Below are positions 9,358-18,082 of a stretch of DNA of 64,000 bases, in pieces. The notes beneath the pieces are model-generated. The model did not search any database. It was not told the origin of the DNA and worked only from the letters and a program-made list of their open reading frames with translations. This DNA comes from Colwellia sp. (GTDB lineage Bacteria; Pseudomonadota; Gammaproteobacteria; Enterobacterales; Alteromonadaceae). The stretch's first letter is position 1. Each line of letters starts with the position of its first letter. Where the stretch lies: positions 1 to 64,000 of the forward strand of contig JABSOZ010000003.1 of NCBI GenBank assembly GCA_013215295.1, written 5' to 3'. A program made the position numbers and the translations under genes.

Positions 9358-9582
9358 TTAATTCCCACCTTTATATCTTGCAGCATCAACAATAGACCAT
9401 AAATACACTATTGGAACTAAGATCCAGCCGATTAGTATCCATACTAATATTCCTGATATTATTAGGGCAGCAAAAAACATGATTGCGGCAAATATCCTTC
9501 CCTGAACGAGTTGCCCTAAACCAGGAATAAAAAAACTACATATTGCCGCTAAAACATTACCACCTGAACCTTGATTTGACAT
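9358..9582 (-). CDS. Small TM2-like membrane protein
   Basis: A 74-residue protein with two long hydrophobic helices (about 10-47 broken by FIPGLGQLVQG, and 48-64). The motif SFFIPGLGQLVQGR is the turn typical of TM2 and related small membrane proteins. I chose the ATG at 9582 because AGGAG lies 6 bases before it; the frame stays open to 9660, but that extension is charged and has no ribosome binding site. Function unknown. It is divergent from yihY. Confidence 0.75.
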   Translation of the reverse strand: MSNQGSGGNVLAAICSFFIPGLGQLVQGRIFAAIMFFAALIISGILVWILIGWILVPIVYLWSIVDAARYKGGN

Positions 9583-9681
9583 GACCACTCCTAAGTTAAA
9601 TTGTATTACTCTATTATCGCTATCACTTGTTTCGCATTTATCATAATATATTACACACATTAAGATAATACCTCATTTGAT

Positions 9682-10539
9682 ATGAACTGGATCAAAACGA
9701 TTAAGAACAGCCGAAAACGCCAGATGATTTGGCATTTTATATTGTTTTTTATAAGGCGAGTATTAAAAGAGCAAGTGCATATTACTGCAGGGTACTTGTC
9801 TTATGTCACATTGATGTCTTTGGTGCCATTGATTGTCGTCATGTTGTCGGTGATGACTGCCTTCCCGATCTTTGCTGATGTTAAAGATATTATTGAGAAT
9901 TTTGTTTATCAAAACTTTTTGCCAGCTACTGGAGATGTCGTTAAAGATCATATTACTGGCTTTGTCGATAATGCTTCCAAAATGTCAGCTATTGCGATTA
10001 CGTTCTTATTCTTTTTTGCACTTTTATTGATTTCTGCCGTTGATTCTAGCTTAAACAAAATTTGGCGAATAACGGCAAAAAGACGAATTATTACTGCTTT
10101 TTCTATGTATTGGATGGTACTTACATTAGGCCCTGTTTTATTTGGCAGCAGTATTGCTGCAACCTCATATATTTTTTCATTAATATCTATAGGTGAACAC
10201 GGCATTTGGGGTCTCTCAAATATTGCATTGAGTGCATTACCTATTTTTGCTTCTATTGGTGCATTTCTTATTTTATATACGATTGTTCCTAATAAAATCG
10301 TTTCATTCAAGCATGCATTGTCGGGTTCAATATTAGCTGCTGTTCTATTCGAGATAGCGAAAGAAGGCTTTGCTTTTTATGTAACTCAATTACCTTCTTA
10401 TCAAGCTATTTATGGTGCATTAGCTGCTATCCCAATTCTCTTTTTATGGGTTTATTTGTCTTGGTTAGTTGTACTTATTGGTGCCATTTTTACCGTTGCA
10501 TTAGAGGATTTTCAGTCAGACTATGCCCATCAAAATTAA
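9682..10539 (+). CDS. yihY: YihY/BrkB-family inner membrane protein
   Basis: A 285-residue polytopic membrane protein of the YihY/virulence-factor BrkB family, once annotated RNase BN. About six hydrophobic segments can be seen (roughly 35-60, 95-118, 135-165, 172-200, 212-228 and 240-272). Conserved family blocks: [20 protein letters not shown] near 37-56 and the C-terminal [18 protein letters not shown]. The molecular role is not known. Followed by dtd and the yiiD homologue, the order found in E. coli. Confidence 0.9.
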   Translation: MNWIKTIKNSRKRQMIWHFILFFIRRVLKEQVHITAGYLSYVTLMSLVPLIVVMLSVMTAFPIFADVKDIIENFVYQNFLPATGDVVKDHITGFVDNASKMSAIAITFLFFFALLLISAVDSSLNKIWRITAKRRIITAFSMYWMVLTLGPVLFGSSIAATSYIFSLISIGEHGIWGLSNIALSALPIFASIGAFLILYTIVPNKIVSFKHALSGSILAAVLFEIAKEGFAFYVTQLPSYQAIYGALAAIPILFLWVYLSWLVVLIGAIFTVALEDFQSDYAHQN

Positions 10540-10703
10540 CTTTTATCATTGATTAAACTGTCTGTTGTGAATGGCTTTTGTTATTATTTTACTGGGCCGA
10601 TTAAGTATATTAATCAACTGAGTGTCGATGATTTAACGATAAACTATTGATGCTTTTTACAGAGCAAGCGATACTATCGGAAACTTATTAACTGAATAAT
10701 AAA

Positions 10704-11141
10704 ATGATTGCACTTATCCAAAGGGTTTCACAAGCAAGTGTTAGCGTTAATCAAAAAGTTATAGGTGAAATAGATCAAGGTATTTTAGTTTTACTTGCTA
10801 TTGAACCTGATGATAATGAAGTTAAAGCCAAGCGATTAGCTGAACGTGTAGCCGGTTATCGTATATTCGAAGATGATGCAGGAAAAATGAATCTTAATGT
10901 TAAGCAGATTGGAGGCGAAATTTTAGTTATTTCACAATTCACACTAGCCGCCGATACCAATTCAGGAATGCGTCCAAGCTTCACCACAGCAGCCAAACCT
11001 GAAGTTAGCATACCTTTATACCAATCCTTTTGTAGACAATTACGCGAATACGGTTTTGCTGTTCCTACTGGGGAGTTTGGTGCTGATATGAAAGTTTCTT
11101 TGGTGAATGATGGTCCAGTAACGTTCACATTAACTTGTTAA
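10704..11141 (+). CDS. dtd: D-aminoacyl-tRNA deacylase
   Basis: Hydrolyses D-amino acids wrongly attached to tRNA. The 145 residues equal the E. coli enzyme. Family motifs are clear: [15 protein letters not shown] at the N-terminus, the SQFTLAADT loop near 76-84 that forms part of the active site, and the C-terminal cross-subunit NDGPVTFTL motif (near 134-142) carrying the Gly-cisPro-type segment. Weak ribosome binding site. It sits between yihY and the yiiD homologue as in E. coli. Confidence 0.97.
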   Translation: MIALIQRVSQASVSVNQKVIGEIDQGILVLLAIEPDDNEVKAKRLAERVAGYRIFEDDAGKMNLNVKQIGGEILVISQFTLAADTNSGMRPSFTTAAKPEVSIPLYQSFCRQLREYGFAVPTGEFGADMKVSLVNDGPVTFTLTC

Positions 11142-11157
11142 AGGTACCTAATGAATA

Positions 11158-11910
11158 CTATTGCATGCCATGTCGCCAATATTTACGCCAGCGGTTAAAT
11201 GTTCTTGTCGGTAAAGCGGTATTGATGATTAAACTTTCTTCAGACTGAATTAACATTTCGCAGGGTAACAAATGAATAATAACATTCAAGAAATGGGGGA
11301 TATGGAAATAGACCAATTGTTTAGTGGGTGCGAGTATTTTTAATTCAGAAAGAAAATAGTTAATTTCTTCGCTTGATGGACTCGGTAAGTTAAGTGAGAG
11401 AACTGCATTTTCTCCTACTTTTTTAATGATGTTTTTAGTCAAAATTAATGAGTCATTAATAGACTGATTTTTTTGGTAGATATCACAAATAAACCAATCA
11501 GCTTTAATTTTTTTATTGTAATGCAACCAGTCGAGTGCCGAACAATGGTGCAAGTTAACATGAACAGATTGCGGATTGAAATATTTTTCAAAGCACTCGA
11601 TCACTTCCTGAGAATACTCAATTGTATGTAGTGTTAAATTAGGTAAATAATGCAATAAAAATCGGGCTAAATTACCGCCACCTAAACCGAATTCAACGAC
11701 ATTTTTAGGTTGAAAAAACAATAAGGGTGATAATAAACTTATTTGATGAGGAAAGGTGATCTGCCAAGGTTGACGCTTTAACATCATACTTTGTACGACA
11801 TTATCGAAAGCTAACCAACGGTAGTGTTGGTTTTCACTGACTGAAATTGAGTCATCACTTTGTGTGAAATAACTTAATTTACCTTGTTGAATATGTTTAA
11901 CTAATTTCAT
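11158..11910 (-). CDS. Spermidine-synthase-fold methyltransferase-like protein
   Basis: A 250-residue protein with a Rossmann methyltransferase/spermidine synthase fold: motif I VVEFGLGGGNLARFLL near residue 66-81, the acidic end of strand 2 in HTIEYSQEVIECFEKYF, and ADWFICDIY for motif IV. It lacks the full catalytic set of a true spermidine synthase, so the substrate is unknown. The frame is open to 12015, but that start would overlap the divergent gene at 11962. I therefore place the start at ATG 11910 (MKLVKHIQQGKLSYF). No strong ribosome binding site. Convergent with dtd. Confidence 0.75.
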   Translation of the reverse strand: MKLVKHIQQGKLSYFTQSDDSISVSENQHYRWLAFDNVVQSMMLKRQPWQITFPHQISLLSPLLFFQPKNVVEFGLGGGNLARFLLHYLPNLTLHTIEYSQEVIECFEKYFNPQSVHVNLHHCSALDWLHYNKKIKADWFICDIYQKNQSINDSLILTKNIIKKVGENAVLSLNLPSPSSEEINYFLSELKILAPTKQLVYFHIPHFLNVIIHLLPCEMLIQSEESLIINTALPTRTFNRWRKYWRHGMQ

Positions 11911-11961
11911 AATAACGTCTATATACGAATTTTTTTCAATTGTTAAAGGTAAGCATAGCGA

Positions 11962-12852
11962 ATGTTTGAGTGTCGAGCACCACAAAGCCAGCAAGAGTTT
12001 GATCAATACTACCATTTACGCTGGAAGATATTGCGTAAACCGTTACAGCAAGAGAAAGGCAGCGAAAAAGATGAGCTGGAAGCACAGTCAGTTCATCGAG
12101 CTATTTTTGATGTTAAAGGAGATGTTATTGCCGTTGCTCGCCTTCATTTTTGCGGAGCTTTTGCCGGACAAATTCGCTATATGGCGGTTGCCGTTGATTT
12201 TCAGGGAACAGGGTTAGGCCAGCAATTAGTCATTGCCCTCGAGGAATTTGCGATAAGTTTGGGTATAAATAAGATTTCTTTAAAAGCACGTGAACAAGCG
12301 GTCAACTTTTATCAAAAAATGTCTTATCAAAATATCAGTTTTTCGCATCTCTTGTTTAACGAAGTTAAGCATTTCAATATGGAAAAAAGATTAAGGGTAA
12401 GTCGTTCATCTTATGACGACTTGTCCATAGCACTGAAAGACACCTGGCATAAAACTATTCCAATGAGTAAAGCAATGAATGTGAATATTGGTTTTTATGA
12501 TCGACAGACATTAGTCACTACGTGTGATGAAGAATTTAATAAAAACCTTCACAACACTATGTTTGCAGGCAGTATTTACACGCTTGCGACATTAACTGGC
12601 TGGGGCTGGGTGCATTTATTGATTCAACAGAAAGGTCTTGAAGGTAATATAGTGTTAGCAGATGCAAATATTCGATATCATAGTCCCGTAGAAGGAATAG
12701 CCTTTGCTAAAACTGGATTGTTGCATAGCTCTGGCAATGTTGATGATTTAAATAATAGAAATAAAGTAAAATTACACGTCGAAGTTCAAGTGTTGAGTGG
12801 TGAAAAAGTAGCGGCGACTTTTAAAGGTATATATTTTGTACTGCCAAAATAA
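11962..12852 (+). CDS. yiiD: GNAT acetyltransferase fused to malonyl-ACP decarboxylase (Mad) domain, YiiD/FabY/MadA homologue
   Basis: Two-domain protein of 296 residues. The N-terminal GNAT domain (about 1-140) has the acetyl-CoA loop QGTGLG near 82-87. The C-terminal hot-dog domain (about 150-296) belongs to the YiiD_C family, with the conserved block HNTMFAGSIYTLATLTGWGW near 195-214. The E. coli homologue (yiiD, also fabY or madA) has been reported to decarboxylate malonyl-ACP and so help start fatty acid synthesis. The role of the GNAT half is not known. Placement after yihY and dtd repeats the E. coli order and supports orthology. Confidence 0.88.
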   Translation: MFECRAPQSQQEFDQYYHLRWKILRKPLQQEKGSEKDELEAQSVHRAIFDVKGDVIAVARLHFCGAFAGQIRYMAVAVDFQGTGLGQQLVIALEEFAISLGINKISLKAREQAVNFYQKMSYQNISFSHLLFNEVKHFNMEKRLRVSRSSYDDLSIALKDTWHKTIPMSKAMNVNIGFYDRQTLVTTCDEEFNKNLHNTMFAGSIYTLATLTGWGWVHLLIQQKGLEGNIVLADANIRYHSPVEGIAFAKTGLLHSSGNVDDLNNRNKVKLHVEVQVLSGEKVAATFKGIYFVLPK

Positions 12853-12874
12853 CTCAATTTTAGGGTTTATATAA

Positions 12875-13369
12875 ATGATAAAAAATACGTTATTAATTTT
12901 AAGTTTATACTTGTTTAGTGCTAACTTGCTGGCAAATAGCGATATAAATAAAGTGCTTGATACTTTTCACCAAGCTGCAGAAAATGCAGATCAAAAACTA
13001 TATTTCAGCTTGCTTGATGAACAAGCAGTATTTCTAGGAACTGATGGCACAGAACGATGGAACCGAAAAGAGTTTTATGATTTCGTTACTCCTTATTTTA
13101 GTCAAGGTCGAGGTTGGGCTTATAAATCTCGTCAAAGAAAAATCACGCATATTTCAACCGGAATAAACGGTGATCAGATCGCATTTTTTGATGAGTTACT
13201 CGACAATAAAAACTATGGCGAATGTCGAGGTTCAGGTGTCATTCGTTTAACGCCTCAAGGTTGGAAAATATTACAGTATAATCTTTCTATACCTGTACCT
13301 AATGGAATATCTAGTGAAGTCGTTGGAAAAATTACAAAATATCACCAAAAATTGTCGTCTAGTAATTAA
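12875..13369 (+). CDS. Exported SnoaL-like (NTF2-fold) protein
   Basis: A 164-residue protein with a signal peptide (hydrophobic 4-18, cleavage after LLANS) and a SnoaL-like/DUF4440 domain: an N-terminal helix pair INKVLDTFHQAAENAD, the segment LLDEQAVFLGTDGTERWNRKEF, then beta strands ending in WKILQYNLSIPVPN. Proteins of this type in marine gammaproteobacteria lack a known reaction. 22 bases after the yiiD homologue and 9 bases before the next gene, so probably one transcript. Confidence 0.8.
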   Translation: MIKNTLLILSLYLFSANLLANSDINKVLDTFHQAAENADQKLYFSLLDEQAVFLGTDGTERWNRKEFYDFVTPYFSQGRGWAYKSRQRKITHISTGINGDQIAFFDELLDNKNYGECRGSGVIRLTPQGWKILQYNLSIPVPNGISSEVVGKITKYHQKLSSSN

Positions 13370-13378
13370 GGAACAAAC

Positions 13379-14212
13379 ATGACAAAAAGTGTTGGGATCA
13401 TAGGCTGTGGTTGGTTAGGTTACGCTTTAGCAAAGAAATTATTGAATGAGAAACATAATGTCGCAGTAACGACGCAAAGTGAAAAAAAGAAGCAGAAACT
13501 ATTTAAAGATAATATCAATGCTGAATTATTAACCTTACCAATTAATGAATATGAACCCGAAGTGTTAAGTGTTTTTAGTCAAAAAATCCTTATTATTTCT
13601 ATTACACCTGGGATCCGTCAAGGACGTAGTGACTATCCCGAAAAAGTTGCTCAAATAATTAAGATGGCTGAATTAGGTAAAGTAGAAAAGGTTATATTGT
13701 TAAGTACTACCGCTGTTTATAATGGCTTGACAGGTTTAGTTGATGAGCAATCAATACTTGATATGAGCGATAATAAAGTTGCCATTATTTGTGCTGCAGA
13801 AGATGAAGCGAGAGAATTTTTAGGAACAACAGTGATATTACGCCTAGCAGGTTTAGTTGGACCAGAGCGTCATCCTGGACAATTTCTACAAGGAAATAAA
13901 GTATTTGCTGAACCTAAGGCATTTATCAATCTAATTCATCAAGATGACGTGGTTGGTGTGATAATGGAAATCATCGAGGCAGAAAATATGAGTGGCACCT
14001 ATAATGCGGTAAGTGCTACTGAAACCAGTAAACAACACTATTATCACGCAGCAGCCAGTGCATTAAGTTTACCTGTACCAGAGTTCTCGTTTGAAACTTC
14101 AATGGGGTCTGGTAAACGAATTAATGATGCGAAACTTCGTGATAGTATTGCTTACCAATTCATTCATGATGATTTGATTGTTTGGTTAAATAAATCAGTA
14201 GCAGGGTTATAA
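13379..14212 (+). CDS. NAD(P)-dependent SDR-type epimerase/reductase, YeeZ-like
   Basis: A 277-residue extended/atypical short-chain dehydrogenase. The N-terminal dinucleotide motif GIIGCGWLGYALAKKLL (residues 6-22) has the GxGxxG form, and LLSTTAVYNG near 112-121 replaces the usual active-site region of classical SDRs (the Tyr-x3-Lys pair is not evident), as in YeeZ-like proteins. Substrate unknown. It shares a probable operon with the SnoaL-like gene upstream and the small membrane gene that starts one base after its stop. Confidence 0.82.
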   Translation: MTKSVGIIGCGWLGYALAKKLLNEKHNVAVTTQSEKKKQKLFKDNINAELLTLPINEYEPEVLSVFSQKILIISITPGIRQGRSDYPEKVAQIIKMAELGKVEKVILLSTTAVYNGLTGLVDEQSILDMSDNKVAIICAAEDEAREFLGTTVILRLAGLVGPERHPGQFLQGNKVFAEPKAFINLIHQDDVVGVIMEIIEAENMSGTYNAVSATETSKQHYYHAAASALSLPVPEFSFETSMGSGKRINDAKLRDSIAYQFIHDDLIVWLNKSVAGL

Positions 14213-14213
14213 G

Positions 14214-14513
14214 ATGTTTAAAATTTGGTTGAAAAACAAAACTACTCAACTGTTTTTTGTTTTATGGTTTCATATTTCGCTTTTAAACTTATTTTTTGTA
14301 AATAAAGGCGGTTTTGTTTTTTTATGGAAACAAAATGCAGAACTTAATACTTTACTGACCCATTTCTGTTCCGCTTTAATTGCGACACTTTTTTATCTAG
14401 CGATAACAAAAATACGTATAGTATTAGCAGACAAAAAATTTAGCTTTAGTCATAATGTTTTTGTTTTTGGTTCAGTTATTATGGTGATTTTAATTGGTTT
14501 TATTTTGAAATAG
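14214..14513 (+). CDS. Small hypothetical membrane protein
   Basis: A 99-residue protein with three hydrophobic helices (about 12-30, 47-66 and 79-98). The ATG follows the stop of the SDR gene after a single base (TAA g ATG), which indicates translational coupling. No family recognised. Strongly basic and aromatic between the helices. Its role may relate to the SDR gene, but nothing in the sequence shows this. Confidence 0.7.
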   Translation: MFKIWLKNKTTQLFFVLWFHISLLNLFFVNKGGFVFLWKQNAELNTLLTHFCSALIATLFYLAITKIRIVLADKKFSFSHNVFVFGSVIMVILIGFILK

Positions 14514-14605
14514 GGTTAATTGTCTGCTCTGAATACACGTAGCTAAAAGATGTTTAGCTACGTGGTTTGCTATTTTACTCTTGTGTACAGTTAAATTGGG
14601 TTCAA

Positions 14606-15553
14606 CTACTTAATACCAGAATTTGCTATCCATTGATTAAAATCGAGTAAGTTAATCGGTAAAATAACCTTTCTATTTTCTTGGCTAAGACCTTGCATTT
14701 GTTGTAGATATTGCTCAGTTAATTGCAAATCAAGTGCCTGTTGTCCTCCTGGTTGTTCAATAGCGAGGGCTATTTTAGTGATAGAATCACCCGTTGCTTT
14801 AGCTATCGCTATTATTTGTGCTGCTTTACCTTCAGCAGAATTAATGCGACGTTGTTTCTCTCCCTCTGATATATTAATCATTTCGGTCATCAATCCTTCA
14901 GAACGATTAATTCGGCTTGCTTTGTCACCTAAACTTTTAGCTAAAATTGCCCGACGTTCACGTTCAGCATTGACCTGCAATTCCATTGCATTTTTAACGG
15001 TATCAGGAGGTGTAATGTTTTTTATCTCATAGCGATGTACACGTATTCCCCAGCTTTCACCCGCTTTATCTAACACTTCTACTACTTTTGCGCTGATAAC
15101 ATCTCGCTCTTCAAATGTGCGATCTAGATCTAAAGTACCAATAACTGAACGTGTGGTAGTTTGTGCTAATTGCATCGCTGCAAAGCGATAATCAGTTATA
15201 CCGTAACTGGCTTTTAATGAATCGATGACTTCAATGTAAATAACGCCATCAACCTCAACATTCACTTCATCTTTAGAAAAACATTCTTGTGGTGGTACAT
15301 CGATTGTTTCTTCTTTTAAATCTTGAATAAAAGCAACACGGTCGATAAAAGGTAAGAGAATATGGAAACCCGCATCTAAGGTGCAACGGTATTTCCCCAA
15401 ACGCTCGACAACATATGCTGATTTTGTAGGGACTAAGCAAATAGCTTGAACGAATTTATAAGCTAAAAATAAAAATATAGCTGCCCAAATTGCTAATATT
15501 ACGATATCAAGATTACTGTCACCACCAATATTACTTATAGTTTGCTGGATCAT
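14606..15553 (-). CDS. SPFH/band 7 protein (stomatin-like), second copy
   Basis: A 315-residue SPFH-domain protein with one N-terminal membrane helix (about 20-42) followed by the band 7 domain (VVERLGKYRCTLDAGFHILLPFIDRVAF) and a long charged helical region rich in ERERRA and SEGEKQRRINSAEGKA, typical of QmcA/stomatin oligomers that scaffold membrane microdomains. Start overlaps the upstream paralogue's stop by one base. With the preceding gene and nfeD it forms an nfeD-SPFH-SPFH operon. Confidence 0.9.
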   Translation of the reverse strand: MIQQTISNIGGDSNLDIVILAIWAAIFLFLAYKFVQAICLVPTKSAYVVERLGKYRCTLDAGFHILLPFIDRVAFIQDLKEETIDVPPQECFSKDEVNVEVDGVIYIEVIDSLKASYGITDYRFAAMQLAQTTTRSVIGTLDLDRTFEERDVISAKVVEVLDKAGESWGIRVHRYEIKNITPPDTVKNAMELQVNAERERRAILAKSLGDKASRINRSEGLMTEMINISEGEKQRRINSAEGKAAQIIAIAKATGDSITKIALAIEQPGGQQALDLQLTEQYLQQMQGLSQENRKVILPINLLDFNQWIANSGIK

Positions 15554-16470
15554 TATTTTGCTCCTTGAACGGTTTGTGTCACTTTGTCCATACCTTCGAA
15601 AAAACCTTCTAACTTAGCCATCTCAGCGGGCATAATTGAAACGTCTGCAGTTTTTAAAATTGAACCTGTTTGTTTGATGAATTGCTCAAGTAAGCGCATT
15701 TTTATCGCTTTATCTCCACCAGGAGACATAGATGCTTTTGCAATCATATTCATGCCTTCTGCGGTTGCTTCAGTTAAGATTTCAATTTCCTTAGCAAATC
15801 CGTGGGCTTCATTAATTTGTCGCTGCTTATCACCTTCTGAAATATTAATAGCCTCTTGGCGTTCACCTTGAGATAAGTTAATTGTCGATTCTTTATCCGC
15901 TTCAGCTAAGGTGATTTCAGCACGTTTTCTACGCTCAGCCTCCATTTGCTTTTCAAGTGTATGAATTACATTTGCCGACGGGGTGATATTTCTTACCTCG
16001 TAGCGCAGCATTTTTATACCCCATGGATCTGACGCTTTGTCTATTTCTCTCACTATAGTTTCGTTCAGGGAGTCTCGTTCTGAAAATGTTTGTCCCAGTT
16101 TTAATTTGCCAATTTCACTGCGCATCGTTGTTTGCGCTAGATTAATACAAGCACGGCGGTAGTCTTCAATGCCATAACTTGCTTTTGCACCATCCATGAC
16201 CTGAATATAAACCAAACCGTCGACTTCTATTTGGATGTTATCTCTAGAAATACAGCTTTGTGAAGGGATATCTAAGACTTGTTCTCTGGTTTCATGACGA
16301 TAAGCAACGCGGTCAATAAAGGGAATGAGAAAATGTAATCCCGGTCGCATTATTGCGCGAAATTTACCTAAACGTTCAATAATACATACTTCTTTCATAG
16401 GTACGATAAGTACCAGTTTTACTATAATAAAGAGTATTCCAAGAAATATAAAGGTGAGTGTGGCTAGCAT
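15553..16470 (-). CDS. SPFH/band 7 protein (QmcA/stomatin-like), first copy
   Basis: A 305-residue paralogue of the gene downstream: one N-terminal membrane helix (about 3-25), band 7 domain with CIIERLGKFRAIMRPGLHFL, and helical tail with ERRKRAEITLAEADKEST and SEGDKQRQINEAHG. It differs from the other copy by a longer C-terminus after the helices (SILKTADVSIMPAEMAK). The two copies probably assemble together, as paired SPFH proteins often do; this is inference. Second gene of the nfeD operon. Confidence 0.9.
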   Translation of the reverse strand: MLATLTFIFLGILFIIVKLVLIVPMKEVCIIERLGKFRAIMRPGLHFLIPFIDRVAYRHETREQVLDIPSQSCISRDNIQIEVDGLVYIQVMDGAKASYGIEDYRRACINLAQTTMRSEIGKLKLGQTFSERDSLNETIVREIDKASDPWGIKMLRYEVRNITPSANVIHTLEKQMEAERRKRAEITLAEADKESTINLSQGERQEAINISEGDKQRQINEAHGFAKEIEILTEATAEGMNMIAKASMSPGGDKAIKMRLLEQFIKQTGSILKTADVSIMPAEMAKLEGFFEGMDKVTQTVQGAK

Positions 16471-16510
16471 AGGTGGCTCCTACATTTTTAGTTTAATTTG
16501 AGGTGTATTG

Positions 16511-16969
16511 TTATTTTATAGCTTCAACAACGAGAGAGATGTTTTCTTTGCAAACAATTGTGGCTTGGCTACCTTTGTCTAACTCAGAGCCATCGCTCAG
16601 AGCTGTCCAAGTCGTACCTTGAAACTCTACGCGTCCGGCATGTGTGCCAGGACCAATTTTTTCTACAACATTTACTTCTTTACCATATATGTCTAACTCT
16701 TCATAAATATTATCGACGGTATAATCGCCACTGAAAAAACGCTCAGTTACAAAATATAGAATAAATAATAGAAATGAAGCAAGAATAAACCAAGTCGTTA
16801 AAGTAATAGTCCATGTATCAAGCACCTGTTGTTGGACGCCTATAGCAACTAAAAGTGAAGCGATACCTAAGTTTAATAATATGCCACCAGGAACAAAAAT
16901 TTCAGCGCAAGCAAATAGAATGGCTAAAATTATCCATGTTTCAAAAAAAAGAATGTAGTCCACCGGCAA
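16511..16969 (-). CDS. NfeD-like membrane protein
   Basis: A 152-residue NfeD protein of the short, protease-less type: three hydrophobic helices (about 5-25, 30-48, 54-75) and a C-terminal OB-fold domain with GPGTHAGRVEFQGTTWTALSDG near 102-123. NfeD proteins partner with SPFH proteins encoded next to them, which fits the two genes downstream on the same strand. First gene of the operon. Confidence 0.9.
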   Translation of the reverse strand: MPVDYILFFETWIILAILFACAEIFVPGGILLNLGIASLLVAIGVQQQVLDTWTITLTTWFILASFLLFILYFVTERFFSGDYTVDNIYEELDIYGKEVNVVEKIGPGTHAGRVEFQGTTWTALSDGSELDKGSQATIVCKENISLVVEAIK

Positions 16970-17131
16970 CTCCTTGTCATTAATTCAGCATAAAACGAAC
17001 AGTTAAAAAATACATATACTGTTGTCACATTATTATAGAAGCGTAAAATATATGTTTTGCTGTTGTAATAATTAAGTTAGCAAGCTCGACATATTATGTC
17101 AAGCTTGTCGTTGTATTGTGTTCTCGGGATA

Positions 17132-17887
17132 TTAGCTTTGATTGTCTGACATTGTTAACAAGTCTCGGCTTTGTAATTTAGTTGCTAAAGGACGAAGGAT
17201 ACCTTCAGCGATAATTGCGGCATATAAAATCATGAGTACGTTCACTGCCATAACACTGTAAAAAATATGATCAGATGATATTGCTTCTTCGCTGGAAAAA
17301 ATAGCAATAATACCAATTAAGGCAGCTATGAATGAGCCCGCATAAATAAAAATAATTTGCTTCTTCAATATTAAAGATAAGAACTCACTGGCTGGCGACG
17401 GTGATATTTCGCTAGCAAATAAATACCTTAAACCTTTTATTGATTTGAATAATCCGTGGGATCCAAATGCGATAACGGTTGAAGAATATGTAAATAAAAC
17501 CAAAAATAAAATGCTATATAAGTCCATAAAAAGTTTTATATTACCTGCCAACAGAAACAACATGATGATAGAACTGCACACAACAATAAGTGCTACGATA
17601 CTTTGCATCATATTTTTCCTTTTCCAATGAACATTAATAGAGGGAGAAATAGGAGATAATGCTTTAGGTGATATATCAAATGCAGCCGCTAAAGCTAATT
17701 GTGTTTCAACTGAACTATTGCCATCTTTTTCCGCTCGTTGAATTGTACGTAAACTTAAACCAGAAGCTTTCGCCAATAGTTCTTGTGACCAGCCGTTGTC
17801 TTTACGAAAATATTTAACGCGTTCAGGGGATAAATTGCTACTTAAGTTTTGCAAATGATACTCCAAAGTATTCACTTCATATTTCAC
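17132..17887 (-). CDS. Membrane-anchored XRE-family transcriptional regulator
   Basis: A 251-residue protein with an N-terminal Cro/C1 helix-turn-helix (about 20-75: VKYFRKDNGWSQELLAKASG then LSLRTIQRAEKDG) and four hydrophobic helices in the C-terminal half (about 95-115, 122-145, 172-195 and 207-230). This fusion of HTH to a membrane domain is found in many marine gammaproteobacteria; the signal sensed is unknown. An imperfect inverted repeat just upstream may be its own operator. Confidence 0.82.
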   Translation of the reverse strand: MKYEVNTLEYHLQNLSSNLSPERVKYFRKDNGWSQELLAKASGLSLRTIQRAEKDGNSSVETQLALAAAFDISPKALSPISPSINVHWKRKNMMQSIVALIVVCSSIIMLFLLAGNIKLFMDLYSILFLVLFTYSSTVIAFGSHGLFKSIKGLRYLFASEISPSPASEFLSLILKKQIIFIYAGSFIAALIGIIAIFSSEEAISSDHIFYSVMAVNVLMILYAAIIAEGILRPLATKLQSRDLLTMSDNQS

Positions 17888-17933
17888 AGTAAAATATGCG
17901 GAATAAAATTAAAATTAGCGAGGAATGCCTTAC

Positions 17934-17958
17934 GTCATTATAACGTCACTGTTATGAC
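17934..17958 (-). promoter_or_regulatory. Imperfect inverted repeat upstream of the XRE gene
   Basis: Arms GTCAT and ATGAC frame a 25-base element that also contains internal GTCA/GTTAT copies (GTCATTATAAC then GTCACTGTTATGAC). It lies 47-71 bases before the start of the XRE regulator and could be an autoregulatory operator. Seen by eye only. Confidence 0.35.
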
Positions 17959-18011
17959 AAACTAATAAAAATAAAGTATCTAGCTTATCCTCGACTTATT
18001 TACAGAAATAA

Positions 18012-18037
18012 AAAAACCGAGGGTAAACTCGGTTTTT
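18012..18037 (-). terminator. Rho-independent terminator of the hut operon
   Basis: Ten-base stem (18012-18021 with 18028-18037), loop GGTAAA, with A- and T-runs on both flanks. It follows hutU, which ends at 18083 on the - strand. Confidence 0.88.
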
Positions 18038-18082
18038 CAATATTTTAACAAGAATATTATCGTTAAATTAAGTACTAGTGCC

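Noticed and set aside
11911-12015. N-terminal extension of the methyltransferase-fold gene
   Set aside because: Would overlap the divergent yiiD homologue and has no ribosome binding site; ATG 11910 fits the fold better.
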